Shown one piece after another: positions 18,301 through 26,140 of a stretch of DNA of 64,000 nucleotides. The DNA is taken from assembly GCA_021604865.1 (NCBI GenBank), contig BQJU01000012.1, forward strand, positions 62,001 through 126,000. The letters run 5' to 3'. The stretch's first letter is position 1. Every line of letters begins with the position of its first letter. A model generated the notes under the pieces. The model saw only the letters and a program-made list of their open reading frames with translations, did no database searches and had not been told where the DNA came from. Origin of the DNA: Saprospiraceae bacterium (lineage in GTDB: Bacteria; Bacteroidota; Bacteroidia; Chitinophagales; Saprospiraceae). Both the position numbers and the translations under genes were made by a program.

Positions 18301-18362
18301 TGGGCGTTAACCTGCATCAGGCAGGTCATCAGAAGCACTAGGAGCGTGTAAACTTTTTGCAT
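15357..18362 (-). CDS. Secreted T9SS-tailed protein made of two near-identical ~435-residue halves
   Basis: A 1001-residue protein with signal peptide (MQKVYTLL...VNAQ). It contains two tandem copies (about residues 20-450 and 459-890) that each start with a D-x-D-L-x-GGQ-YxWT segment. Each copy continues through LLDGFV-LEEGG, PGTVIKGKETPSSN, a right-handed beta-helix-like core (GGLILLGNA, SIRHGGAEL, SDDGIELFGG), DAFDFDTGWRGRGQF and ANEHALLFRDG. The C-terminus (~918-1001, NRPNPANGTT...GMYVYTL...KKMVVNN) is a type A T9SS sorting domain, so the protein is exported and probably anchored at the surface. Related single-copy proteins are common next to TonB receptors in Bacteroidota; their function is not established. 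The gene lies between a MauG-type peroxidase and a TonB receptor. Confidence 0.88.
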   Translation of the reverse strand: MQKVYTLLVLLMTCLMQVNAQTITVRDGDLLGGQSYVWTSDKTYLLDGFVFLEEGGTLTIEPGTVIKGKETPSSNDLASTLIITRGAKIIANGTASQPIIFTAETDNLDENDPLLFPEDRGLWGGLILLGNATITDETNEVVVEGLPETDQRSLFGGSNDGDDSGILRYVSIRHGGAELAPGNEINGLSLAGIGNGTIIEHVEIFANSDDGIELFGGTVDVKYAVAAFCGDDAFDFDTGWRGRGQFWLALQGADDGDNGAEMDGAKPDANTPSTNPLIYNATYIGAGTGSAAANEHALLFRDGCRGSYFNSIFTDFANFAIQVEDRASGVDSRQYMEGGELVLANNIWFGFGNGDTFETGKMIQATADAEDPTCQFLINHLTANNNSVTNPQLGGISRQGDGNFDPRPATDGPAFNGLANYPNDDFYTEVGFKGAFGGTLWIRDWTALDYYGFLPGQEEITIKDNDLQGGQTYQWTNDNIYLLDGFVYLEEGGKLMIEEGTVIKGKETPSSNDLASTLIITRGAQICAIGTAQNPIIFTAEIDDPNDPTDMFVDDRGLWGGLILLGNANITDETAEVVVEGLPETDARSLYGGNNDADNSGILKYVSIRHGGAELAPGNEINGLTLGAVGSSTDISFVEIIGNSDDGVELFGGTVDLKYMVSAFCGDDAFDFDTGWRGRGQFWLALQGADDGDNGAEMDGAKPDANAPSTNPLIYNATYVGTGTGSAAANEHALLFRDGCRGSYFNSIFTDFANFAIQVEDRASGVDSRQYMEAGELVLANNIWFGFGNGDEFVAGELIQATSDAEDPTCQFLIDHLNANDNTVQDPQLGGISREADGNLDLRPDLAGPAYTDLAANPEDGFFSTVNFKGAFGEGCTWTTGWTALSEYNVQDPTICYGDYETLVDVEDLVIEDNGFRLTQNRPNPANGTTTIVFELPTTSTVTIVITDFNGREVSRLIDNDRLVAGAHTLEVNTTNFPAGMYVYTLISEGTVISKKMVVNN
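15697..18305 (-). repeat. Intragenic tandem duplication (two ~1.3 kb units)
   Basis: The segments about 17008-18305 and 15697-16990 align along their length with an offset of about 1.31 kb. Long stretches differ only at third codon positions, for example the stretches starting near 16140 and 17455. The amino acid sequence between them is nearly identical in the middle (the GDDAFDFDTGWRG and NEHALLFRDG regions), while loops vary. Confidence 0.85.
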
Positions 18363-18628
18363 TGAAAATTGATTTTTTGTTTCAATTAATTTCGCTGCAA
18401 GATTACGATCCCAAAATAAACTGTTGATTAATTGTAGTTTAATTAATTGTTAATTGTTGGCGTAAATTACTTATAGTCAATGTTTTATGTATGTTTCAGG
18501 GGGTGGTTTTTTTTCTTTTTTCTCTTTAAAACTTTTCTTTTTTTTCAAAGAAATTTTCCTGACACTATGGAAAAGGAGTCAAAGTAAATTATAGGTTAAA
18601 TTAAGATTAGGAAAGGGTTAAATTTTGA

Positions 18629-18669
18629 GTACTTGTTTGGAGGTTGGATTTGGGCTACAAAACATGCAC
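18629..18669. repeat. Imperfect palindrome, dispersed repeat family (copy 4) in a 341-base gap
   Basis: ACTTGTTTGGAGG (left) and CTACAAAACATGCAC (right) match the family arms with several changes. The enclosing gap (18363-18703) is otherwise very AT-rich, with TTAATTAATTG-type runs near 18425-18455 and long T-tracts near 18505-18550. It should hold the minus-strand promoter of the T9SS protein gene. No further gene is visible there. Confidence 0.45.
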
Positions 18670-18703
18670 AGAGAATAATTTATGGCGTTTTGCAAAACAA
18701 ACG

Positions 18704-19912
18704 CTAATGAATATTCCCACCTACCTGAAGACCACTAGGAACAGCTTCTGGAATTTTTTTATCAAAGCTATCATCATTTAGGGAATTCAAAAAAGAAATA
18801 ATCGGCCCCATATCCTTTACTTTGATGGTAATCTCGTTAACCAAAGGATCGAGTTGTTCTTTTGAGACAGATTCATTTCGAGTTTTACCACCCGAAATGT
18901 CTTCATAAAACTCCAATACCCTTTTTAGGGTAGGGATGCTGCCATTATGCATATAGGGAGGGGTAAAGCTTAGATTGCGCAAGCTAGCAGTACGAAAAGC
19001 AAAGCGTTCTTCAAAACCATTATCTGGTGTTGGCAATTTATCATTTTCCGGTATTCCCAACACATGCATTTTATAATCGGAGAACATGGGGCCATTGTGG
19101 CAATTGGCACAGCCCACTTTTTTAAATAATTCAAAACCCTCTTTTTCAGAAAGAGAAATGGCACTGTTGTCTCCACGCATATATTGATCAAAGCGAGAAT
19201 TATTGGTCACTAAGGTCCGTTCGAATGCAGCGATCGCTTTTCCTAAATTATTAATGGTTACGGCCTCTTTTTCCAAAAAAGCATCGGCAAAGAGCTGTCG
19301 GTATTTGGGAATATCATTTAAACGCGCCACCACAACATTCAAGATCTCCTCTTCTTCATAGCCATGCCCTCTCATTTCTTCAAAGGCTTTGATTGGCTCT
19401 AATGCCTGACTTTCCAGGCTTTGCACCCTTACATCCCAAAACATTGGTGCCTTCTCGGGGGCATACTCATTGTCAATATTTATACCATTAAAAGCCGTAT
19501 TGAGAATGGTGTGGGCATTGCGTTTCACAAAAGGAATGTCATTGGGCTCCTTAAAGACGCGTTTACTGGAAAACCCTTTTCCATTTACGCCAATAGAAAT
19601 GTCCAGAAATTCTGCATAACCATTTTCAGGGTGGTGGCAGGTAGCACAAGCAACATCCTTATTTCCCGATAAGATGGGATCAAAAAAGAGTAACCTGCCC
19701 AACTCCACTTTTTGTGGAGAAAGAGGATTGTCTTTTGGTGATTTTATCTTTGTAGGCAAGGCAGAAATCCTACTTAATGCCTTTAATTCAGCTAATTTTT
19801 GTGCTTTTTTTTCATTTCTCTGCAGTTGTTCGGGTTCTGGCCCCGGGTTGGCACAGGTTGCCAATAGAAGCAGGAGGAGAAGTATGCAGAGAGATGGAAA
19901 AGTCCTTCTCAT
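18704..19912 (-). CDS. MauG/CcpA-type dihaem cytochrome c peroxidase lipoprotein
   Basis: A 402-residue lipoprotein (poly-Leu signal, lipobox LATC with Cys20). Two c-type haem sites are visible: CATCH at 89-93 and CANCH at 268-272, in the spacing typical of the bacterial dihaem peroxidase/MauG family, with the helical segments LGRLLFFDP and AIAAFERTL around them. Classical members reduce H2O2; MauG-like members instead oxidise residues of partner proteins. Being a lipoprotein, it is tethered in the periplasm or at the outer membrane. It is the first gene of the minus-strand set with the duplicated T9SS protein and the TonB receptor, hinting at oxidation or redox processing linked to uptake. 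Which activity applies cannot be decided from sequence. Confidence 0.9.
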   Translation of the reverse strand: MRRTFPSLCILLLLLLLATCANPGPEPEQLQRNEKKAQKLAELKALSRISALPTKIKSPKDNPLSPQKVELGRLLFFDPILSGNKDVACATCHHPENGYAEFLDISIGVNGKGFSSKRVFKEPNDIPFVKRNAHTILNTAFNGINIDNEYAPEKAPMFWDVRVQSLESQALEPIKAFEEMRGHGYEEEEILNVVVARLNDIPKYRQLFADAFLEKEAVTINNLGKAIAAFERTLVTNNSRFDQYMRGDNSAISLSEKEGFELFKKVGCANCHNGPMFSDYKMHVLGIPENDKLPTPDNGFEERFAFRTASLRNLSFTPPYMHNGSIPTLKRVLEFYEDISGGKTRNESVSKEQLDPLVNEITIKVKDMGPIISFLNSLNDDSFDKKIPEAVPSGLQVGGNIH

Positions 19913-20147
19913 TAGGAAGCGTGATTTTTAACTCAGGCATTTTTACAGGCAAAAACAGAGGCTCGTGCTCCTGCTTACAGAACTAAAAATAGCCTATTTA
20001 ATCCTAAAAGCCAAAGATTTTTAACGCTGAGTTAAATTTGAATTTACATTCAGTTAACATTGAATTGGCGTTTTACCTCATTATGGTCTCTGCAAAACGG
20101 CGTTATTAAAACAGAAGAAGGGTTATGGCACTGAACTTAGGTTATCG

Positions 20148-20179
20148 TTTGGCAATGATTTTGTCATTATTATACTTTT
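20148..20179 (+). promoter_or_regulatory. Candidate Bacteroidota promoter for the FG-GAP protein gene
   Basis: TTTG at 20148-20151 is followed after 19 bases by TATACTTT (20171-20178), close to the TAnnTTTG -7 element. A start near 20185 would give a leader of about 95 bases. The rest of the 367-base divergent gap (19913-20279) shows no gene. Confidence 0.4.
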
Positions 20180-20279
20180 TAACAAAATACTGACTTCCGG
20201 ATTACTTTTTATCAACAATGGTTTGGCTGCTCTCTAGAAGTGCCGTATTTTGACCAACTAATAACAAACTATCTAACTA

Positions 20280-23111
20280 ATGACTAAAAATTATACCCTA
20301 TTATCGCTCTTGTGTTTTGTATTAATGACTATACAACTAAAGGCACAAGTCAGTTTCTCCAATGCGAATGATCGTTTTGTAAATTCGGATTTCCATAGCG
20401 GCGTAGCCATTGCAGTAGTGGATATGAATGCAGATGGATTAGACGACATTGTTCGGTTATCTCAGGGCCGCTCACTGGAAATTGAATATCAGAACTCTGG
20501 TGTAGGCCAGTTCACCAATTTTGTATTTGGCGCCATTTCCGATCAGAGCCAGTGGAGTATTTGTGTTGCTGATGTGGACAATGACGGTTACAACGATGTG
20601 TTAACAGGAGGCCGATATGATGATATCAAATACGTCAAAGCGATGCAGGAAGGAACGGCTTTTGAAATGAGCGACCTTCCGGGACCAAGCATGTTTATCC
20701 AGGGATCCAATCTTGTAGATATCAACAATGATGGATATATAGACTTTTTTGCCTGTAATGATGATGCTGAAAGTCGTATTTGGAGTAATGACGGAACAGG
20801 CAACTTTGTAGCAGCTGACGAGTGGATCAACATGGCCACCGTACCTTCATCAGATAACTCGGGAAATTACGGCAGTATCTGGACAGATTTTGATAATGAC
20901 GGAGACCTGGATTTGTATATTGCAAAATGCCGTCAGGGTGTCGGTGACTCAACTGACCCGAGAAGGATTAATGCCCTGTTTGTTAATACCGGAGGTGGCG
21001 TTTTTGTTGAGGCAGCAGAAAATTACAACCTGAAAATAGGTGCCCAATCCTGGACGGCTGATTTTCAGGATATTGACAATGATGGAGATATGGATTGTTT
21101 CATCACCAATCATGATGTACCCAGCATGTTGCTGGAGAATGACGGTGCCGGGGTTTTTACAGATATTACCGAGGGTAGCGGCATCAATATTGGTGGTCTT
21201 CCTATACAAGGGGTTATGCGAGATTTTGACAATGATGGGTATGTCGATATTTTGGTAGCTGGTTCCCGGAATTACCTATTCCATAACAATGGAGATAAAT
21301 CCTTTACGGAGGTTACTGGCTTGTTCAATAATGAGGATATGGAGTCCTTTGCATTAGGCGACCTCAACCACGATGGTTTTATTGACATTTACGGCGGTTA
21401 TGGCCAGGTATATACAACGCCAAGTAATATAGATGATGTATTGTGGCTCAACAATGGCGAAAGCCAAAATAACTTTCTGACCATTAACCTAATTGGACAA
21501 CAAAGCAACCGCAATGGTATCGGTGCTCGTATCAATATTTATTATGATGAAGCGGGCATTCAGACGCGGGAAGTACGAGCTGGTGAAAGTTATGGCATCA
21601 TGAACACGTTGTCCCAACATTTTGGCCTGGGTACCCATTCTTTAATAGACTCTATGGTCATTAAATGGCCAAGTGGTACTGTTGACCGTTTTCTCAACTT
21701 GGATGCCAATCAGTTTCTAACCATTATTGAAGGCAATTGTATTTCTCCTCAAGTTTCTATTGAGGTAGAAGGGACCACTACGATTTGTTCAGGTGAAACC
21801 GTGACTTTGACAGCACCTGAGGGCTTCAATTATACCTGGAGCAATGGGGAAAGTAGCCAAGCCATTCAAGTAGGAGAAGAAGGTAGTTACAATGTTACCG
21901 TTACGGATGAATCGGCATGTTTTGGTATTTCCACTAGCATTACTGTAATTGTTGATCCGGATGAGACACCTAGTCTATCGGCCCTTGGAGATATCGAATT
22001 TTGTGCCGGAGGTTCCGTATTGCTGGAAGCTTCTGAAGCCAGTAATTATAGCTGGTCAAACGGTGCCAACACCCAAATTGCAGAAATTACCGAATCCGGA
22101 GAATATACAGTTACAACCCAAGGTTTGTGTGCCGCCTTTACTTCAGCACCTATTTCGGTGCATGTATTGGCCTCTGATGCTCCTGGAATTGATATTGCAA
22201 CTTACGCGGATGGTCAGGCGGAACTGGCTGTTACTGGAAATAACATTTACTGGTATGAAAGCCCGGATGCTACCGAGTCTTTTGCGCAGGGTAATACATT
22301 GGTCACCCCAGTGGCTGGAGATACCACCTTTTATGCTCAAAATCACGAGGTTTATCCAGGACCGGTTTCAGCTTCAGGGATGTTAGAACATGCCGGCAAT
22401 AATTACAGTGGCAACCAATACAATGGAGCCGTTATTTTTGATTGTTTTAGCCCGTTTACTTTACGTACGGTTACGGTTTACACCGATCAGGCAGGTACGA
22501 GAATCATTGAATTGACAACTGCTGCCGGTGATGTATTACAAAGCAGAGAAGTCGAGGTTGCTGTGGGTACCCAAATCATCAACCTGAATTTTGATGTAGA
22601 ACCAGGACTCGGATTATGGCTGACTACAAATGAGGCTAGCAATCAGACTAATTTTGGTTATGCAAGCCCCCGCTTTCAGCGCGCAAGCGAAAATGTCAAC
22701 TATCCATACGTAGTAGATGAGGTATTGTCGATCAACGACTCTAATCTGGGGTCTGATCGTTATTATTATTTCTTCAATTGGGAAGTTAAGGAACAGGACG
22801 TAGTTTGTATCAGTCCATTTACCGAAGTATCACTGACCGTTGTTGATACAAAAGAACCTTTTACCTATACCCAATTGTCCCTTGCGCCTAATCCGACTTC
22901 CAGTAAAATTGACTTGCAATTGCCGGTGCTTAGTGGTACTGAATTACCACTCCAAATTCTGAATGCTACCGGACAAGTTGTGAAAACAGTCAGTCTACAA
23001 CAAGCAGTTAGTCATCAGGAAATAGACTTGAGTGAACTGGCCAGTGGCATGTATTGGCTACGCTTACAAGATGGCCGGACTACTTATGCAGCTAAAGTGA
23101 TTAAACAGTAG
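20280..23111 (+). CDS. Secreted FG-GAP/VCBS-ASPIC repeat protein with T9SS tail
   Basis: A 943-residue protein with a signal peptide ending LKAQ. Residues ~30-395 hold seven calcium-binding DxDxDGxxD-type motifs (DMNADGLDD, DVDNDGYND, DINNDGYID, DFDNDGDLD, DIDNDGDMD, DFDNDGYVD, DLNHDGFID) of an FG-GAP/VCBS propeller. Residues ~410-485 match the ASPIC/UnbV (CRTAC1) domain (NRNGIGARINIY, SQHFGLG, VKWPSG-like). Two Ig/PKD-like modules with YTWSNG and YSWSNG follow (~500-630), and residues ~863-943 are a type A T9SS sorting domain (LAPNPTSSKIDLQLP...MYWLRL). It is probably a large surface adhesin or binding protein. It stands alone and ends at a strong hairpin shared with purE. Confidence 0.9.
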   Translation: MTKNYTLLSLLCFVLMTIQLKAQVSFSNANDRFVNSDFHSGVAIAVVDMNADGLDDIVRLSQGRSLEIEYQNSGVGQFTNFVFGAISDQSQWSICVADVDNDGYNDVLTGGRYDDIKYVKAMQEGTAFEMSDLPGPSMFIQGSNLVDINNDGYIDFFACNDDAESRIWSNDGTGNFVAADEWINMATVPSSDNSGNYGSIWTDFDNDGDLDLYIAKCRQGVGDSTDPRRINALFVNTGGGVFVEAAENYNLKIGAQSWTADFQDIDNDGDMDCFITNHDVPSMLLENDGAGVFTDITEGSGINIGGLPIQGVMRDFDNDGYVDILVAGSRNYLFHNNGDKSFTEVTGLFNNEDMESFALGDLNHDGFIDIYGGYGQVYTTPSNIDDVLWLNNGESQNNFLTINLIGQQSNRNGIGARINIYYDEAGIQTREVRAGESYGIMNTLSQHFGLGTHSLIDSMVIKWPSGTVDRFLNLDANQFLTIIEGNCISPQVSIEVEGTTTICSGETVTLTAPEGFNYTWSNGESSQAIQVGEEGSYNVTVTDESACFGISTSITVIVDPDETPSLSALGDIEFCAGGSVLLEASEASNYSWSNGANTQIAEITESGEYTVTTQGLCAAFTSAPISVHVLASDAPGIDIATYADGQAELAVTGNNIYWYESPDATESFAQGNTLVTPVAGDTTFYAQNHEVYPGPVSASGMLEHAGNNYSGNQYNGAVIFDCFSPFTLRTVTVYTDQAGTRIIELTTAAGDVLQSREVEVAVGTQIINLNFDVEPGLGLWLTTNEASNQTNFGYASPRFQRASENVNYPYVVDEVLSINDSNLGSDRYYYFFNWEVKEQDVVCISPFTEVSLTVVDTKEPFTYTQLSLAPNPTSSKIDLQLPVLSGTELPLQILNATGQVVKTVSLQQAVSHQEIDLSELASGMYWLRLQDGRTTYAAKVIKQ

Positions 23112-23147
23112 AAACAAGAAAGGAGATTTTCGGAAAACTGTTTTGGG

Positions 23148-23181
23148 AAAACCGGTATCGAAGTGATTTGATACCGGTTTT
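23148..23181. terminator. Bidirectional rho-independent terminator
   Basis: A perfect 12-bp inverted repeat, AAAACCGGTATC (23148-23159) and GATACCGGTTTT (23170-23181), with a 10-base loop. A/T tracts on both sides suit termination of both the FG-GAP gene and the convergent purE gene. Confidence 0.8.
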
Positions 23182-23236
23182 CTCGTCCTCGCACCATTCA
23201 ATCTTAATGGCTAGAATTAGGATTTTCGCAGACCCC

Positions 23237-23743
23237 TTATGCCTTCTTATACGCCTCGTATCCCATTTCGTCAAGGCGCTGGTATTTTTTTGCAACACCT
23301 TCTTCAAGTTCCTTTTTAAAGGTGACAATCCTATTCTGGAGGTTTTTGTCAGAGGCACCCAGGATTTGGGCGGCCAGAATACCTGCATTTTGGGCGGCAT
23401 TAAGGGCTACGGTAGCTACCGGTACACCATTGGGCATTTGAAGAATAGAAAGTATCGAGTCCCAACCATCAATGGAATTGGAAGATTTTACCGGTACACC
23501 AATAACGGGTAGGGGAGAAAGCGCAGCCACCATTCCAGGTAGATGAGCGGCCCCACCGGCACCGGCTATGATGACTTGGATACCACGATCGTGCGCCTCT
23601 TTTGCAAAAGCAAACATTCTATCTGGCGTACGGTGCGCCGAAACAATGGTGATTTCAAAAGCCACCTCTAGTTTTTTTAATACATCTGCTGCCTGTCGCA
23701 TCACCGGCAAGTCAGAATCAGAACCCATTATAATGCTGACCAT
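23237..23743 (-). CDS. purE: N5-carboxyaminoimidazole ribonucleotide mutase
   Basis: A 168-residue class I PurE. The signature regions [40 protein letters not shown] and the C-terminal [14 protein letters not shown] are all present. It converts N5-CAIR to CAIR in de novo purine synthesis, downstream of a PurK ATPase that is not in this window. Length is standard. It is a single gene here with a short leader next to a large repeat; purB and purU lie 17 kb away. Confidence 0.97.
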   Translation of the reverse strand: MVSIIMGSDSDLPVMRQAADVLKKLEVAFEITIVSAHRTPDRMFAFAKEAHDRGIQVIIAGAGGAAHLPGMVAALSPLPVIGVPVKSSNSIDGWDSILSILQMPNGVPVATVALNAAQNAGILAAQILGASDKNLQNRIVTFKKELEEGVAKKYQRLDEMGYEAYKKA

Positions 23744-23799
23744 ATTGGAATTGGTTATTTTTTATTTTTAAATCGGTTGAGCCGTCTACCATTTCGGGC

Positions 23800-24128
23800 G
23801 TGTACGGGAAAGTGTTTTTTTTCACCGCAGAGGTGAACACGGAGTTTCGCAGAGTAATTTTTTTGGTATTCAGTATTTTATGCATTTCCCCCGAATTGAA
23901 AAGTCTAAATAGGACACATTTTACTGGACACTCCTCCCATTTCCGCCCTAAACCTCCTAAACCTTCTAAACCTTCTAAACCTCCTAAACCTTCTAAACCT
24001 TCTAAACCCAAACACCCCCTATAGTCTCTATATGCACACTCTCCTAAACCTTCCCTAAACCTCCCTAAACCCTTCTAAACCTCCCTAAACCCTTCTAAAC
24101 CCCTTCTAAACCTTCCCTAAACTCTTCT
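23800..24128. repeat. Composite dispersed repeat with 9-bp TAAACC minisatellite (copy A)
   Basis: Block 1 begins GTGTACGGGAAAGTG (23800) and runs through a T-tract into ACCGCAGAG...CACGGAGT. Block 2 is GACACATTTTACTGGACA (23913-23930). From 23947 a 9-base minisatellite (CTAAACCTT/CTAAACCTC) runs to about 24128, turning more irregular downstream. The same three parts in the same order occur at 47767-48117. No gene is visible in the 23744-24188 gap; the frames through the array only spell KPSKPPKPS or GLEGLGG repeats and are not treated as coding. Confidence 0.8.
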
Positions 24129-24188
24129 AATCCTATTCAACCCTACAGCTCCTCTTTTCCAATCTCCACCTAAATCCTAAAACCTGTC

Positions 24189-25364
24189 CTACCTATACAC
24201 CTGCACCGGAGCTAAATCTTCAGAAAAGTCCCTAACATCCATATAACCAGGAGGAATAACAATTTCCCCTTTGGTATCAATAAAGGCGATGCCACGATAG
24301 ACGGCCGTCCGGGCCAAGCCATCCTTAAAGGGCCATGCTAGCCCGAATTGAGCACGCGTGATCAATTTGCCCTGATTATCTAGATAACCCCATAAGCCAT
24401 CAAGTTGATATGGAGCAATACCTTCGGAAAAACTATACAATTGATCAAAACTTATAGGTATAACTACTTCGCCAAATGCGTTAATTAGTCCATATTTACT
24501 ACTCAATTCAACACCCCACAAGCTATCACCAGCATACCAAAGTTGATCGTATTGAGGTTCTACTACAAAATTCCCCGTTGCATCCAGCAAGCCAAACTGG
24601 GTATCTTTTTTAGCAGGTGCAATACCTAGATTAAAATCAAAGGCCGACACAAAGGTTGGTTTAATAGCCCATTTCCCAGACTTGTCAATATAACCGTAAA
24701 GGCCCTCGGATTTGACTCTGGCCAACCCATCAGAAAAAGGAAAAGCTTTTTCGTATTTTGGTTCCAAAAGAACCGTTCCTTTGTTTTTGATCAGTCCGTA
24801 TTTGCCATTTTTTTTAATCCTTGCGACCCCATTTTCGAAAGCCGAAGCCTGGTCGTACTGCGGCTCAATCACTACCTTGCCTTCCCGATCGAGGTAACCA
24901 AATAGTTGGTCTTGTCTAAAACTGGCCAGCCCCTCACTGAAGTCTCCCAATTCGGCATATTCAGCAGGGATTACCCAGGCCCCCTTGAGATTGATGTACC
25001 CCATTTTATGGTCATAGGTCTGAACGCGAGCTAGGCCTTCTGAAAAGGACCAGGCACCCTGAAATTGAAGGGGAATAACAATCATTCCCTGCTTATCGAT
25101 ATATCCCCACCGTCCTTTCTTGCGGACAACCGCCAGTCCTTCTGAGAAATTCCGAGTTTCATCAAAATTGTCGGTTATGACTAGGGCTCCACTACGGTTG
25201 ATGTATCCCCACTTGTACTGCGCTTCTTCATAATCTTCTTCGATAGGAGGAAGTTGGGCTGGGCCATTTTGAACTGTGTTTTCTTCCTGAGTCGCCGAAT
25301 CGGGTTGACAGGAAGTCAATAAGAAGCTGAATAAAAAAAACAGGTAAGTAATAATTTTAATCAT
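24189..25364 (-). CDS. WG-repeat lipoprotein
   Basis: The ATG at 25364 gives a proper lipoprotein signal (MIKIITYLFFLFSFLLTSC) and lies 13 bases after the nrtR stop; a longer frame upstream would overlap nrtR and lacks a signal. The mature part holds ten WG repeats of about 37 residues, each with an aromatic-G-Y/L-I/L-D/N core (WGYINRSG, WGYIDKQG, MGYINLKG, FGYLDREG, YGYIDKSG and so on) followed by IEPQYD/FSEGLA. WG repeats form beta-rich scaffolds whose partners are usually unknown. Its location after nrtR and pncB suggests co-transcription, but a functional link to NAD metabolism is not shown by the sequence. Confidence 0.85.
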   Translation of the reverse strand: MIKIITYLFFLFSFLLTSCQPDSATQEENTVQNGPAQLPPIEEDYEEAQYKWGYINRSGALVITDNFDETRNFSEGLAVVRKKGRWGYIDKQGMIVIPLQFQGAWSFSEGLARVQTYDHKMGYINLKGAWVIPAEYAELGDFSEGLASFRQDQLFGYLDREGKVVIEPQYDQASAFENGVARIKKNGKYGLIKNKGTVLLEPKYEKAFPFSDGLARVKSEGLYGYIDKSGKWAIKPTFVSAFDFNLGIAPAKKDTQFGLLDATGNFVVEPQYDQLWYAGDSLWGVELSSKYGLINAFGEVVIPISFDQLYSFSEGIAPYQLDGLWGYLDNQGKLITRAQFGLAWPFKDGLARTAVYRGIAFIDTKGEIVIPPGYMDVRDFSEDLAPVQVYR

Positions 25365-25377
25365 AAGCAGACCTAAA

Positions 25378-26094
25378 TTATATCTCAAAATCAACACCCC
25401 GTTTAATGAGATCATCATATTTGTCACGGGCAAGTTGTTCGTATTTTTCCTTATCAAAACTGTACAAAACGGCAGGTCGATGGGCCACACCTTCCTGTTT
25501 TCCAACTTCATTTAAAACGCCCATTTTAAGGATTCTTGTTCTGAAATTGCGCTTATTTAACTCTTTTACCCCCAAAACGGTTTCGTACAGACGCTGCAAT
25601 TGAGACAGTGTAAACTGTTCAGGCAGCAATTCAAATCCAATGGGCTGATATCGAACCTTTGCCTGAAGCCTGTTGATGGCAACCTGCATGATCTCATTGT
25701 GGTCAAAGGCCAAATCAGGAATATCATCAATCTCAAACCATTTGACTAGGTGCGCATCGGAGGCAGCTTGCACCGGATGTTCTGCCAGGTTAACCAGAGC
25801 GTAATAGGCAACACTAATCACCCGGCCACGTGGATCTCTGCCCCGTTGGCCAAAGGTATATAGTTGTTCAATAAAAACATCTTTCACACCAGTTTCTTCC
25901 TCCAATTCCCGCAATGCAGCATGTTCCAAATCTTCCTCCATATCAACAAATCCACCGGGTAATGCCCATTTGTATTGAAAGGGAGCATGTCCACGTTGAA
26001 TCAGTAAAACTTTAAGCTTACTACTTTGGTCAAATCCAAAAATGACACAATCAACAGTTAAGGCCGGCCTTGGATATTCATAAGTATATGGCAT
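25378..26094 (-). CDS. nrtR: NrtR-type NUDIX transcriptional regulator of NAD metabolism
   Basis: A 238-residue protein: an N-terminal NUDIX domain (~10-140) with an intact box [23 protein letters not shown], followed by a C-terminal winged-helix-like region (~155-235, with [21 protein letters not shown]) typical of NrtR/ADP-ribose-responsive regulators. NrtR proteins usually repress NAD salvage genes and release DNA on binding ADP-ribose. Here it lies 46 bases downstream of pncB on the same strand, the classical context. The intact NUDIX box leaves open a hydrolase activity on ADP-ribose-like compounds. An inverted repeat in the gap to pncB is a possible operator. Confidence 0.85.
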   Translation of the reverse strand: MPYTYEYPRPALTVDCVIFGFDQSSKLKVLLIQRGHAPFQYKWALPGGFVDMEEDLEHAALRELEEETGVKDVFIEQLYTFGQRGRDPRGRVISVAYYALVNLAEHPVQAASDAHLVKWFEIDDIPDLAFDHNEIMQVAINRLQAKVRYQPIGFELLPEQFTLSQLQRLYETVLGVKELNKRNFRTRILKMGVLNEVGKQEGVAHRPAVLYSFDKEKYEQLARDKYDDLIKRGVDFEI

Positions 26095-26108
26095 TATTTT
26101 ATTTTTGT

Positions 26109-26136
26109 ACTTCTTTACCTTTTCTATAAAGAAAGT
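26109..26136. promoter_or_regulatory. Inverted repeat between pncB and nrtR, possible operator
   Basis: ACTTCTTTA (26109-26117) and TAAAGAAAGT (26127-26136) form a near-perfect palindrome in the 46-base gap, 15 bases upstream of the nrtR start. It could be an NrtR operator for autoregulation or simply an mRNA hairpin. Confidence 0.35.
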
Positions 26137-26140
26137 ATTT

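Noticed and set aside
23718-24024. Open frames through the minisatellite spelling GLEGLGG or KPSKPPKPS repeats
   Set aside because: The frames exist on both strands only because a 9-base repeat is free of stops. They overlap the conserved non-coding blocks that recur at 47.8 kb, and no signal, start context or homologous domain is seen.
23947-24128. CRISPR array
   Set aside because: Units are 9 bases with no unique spacers, and no cas genes are present.
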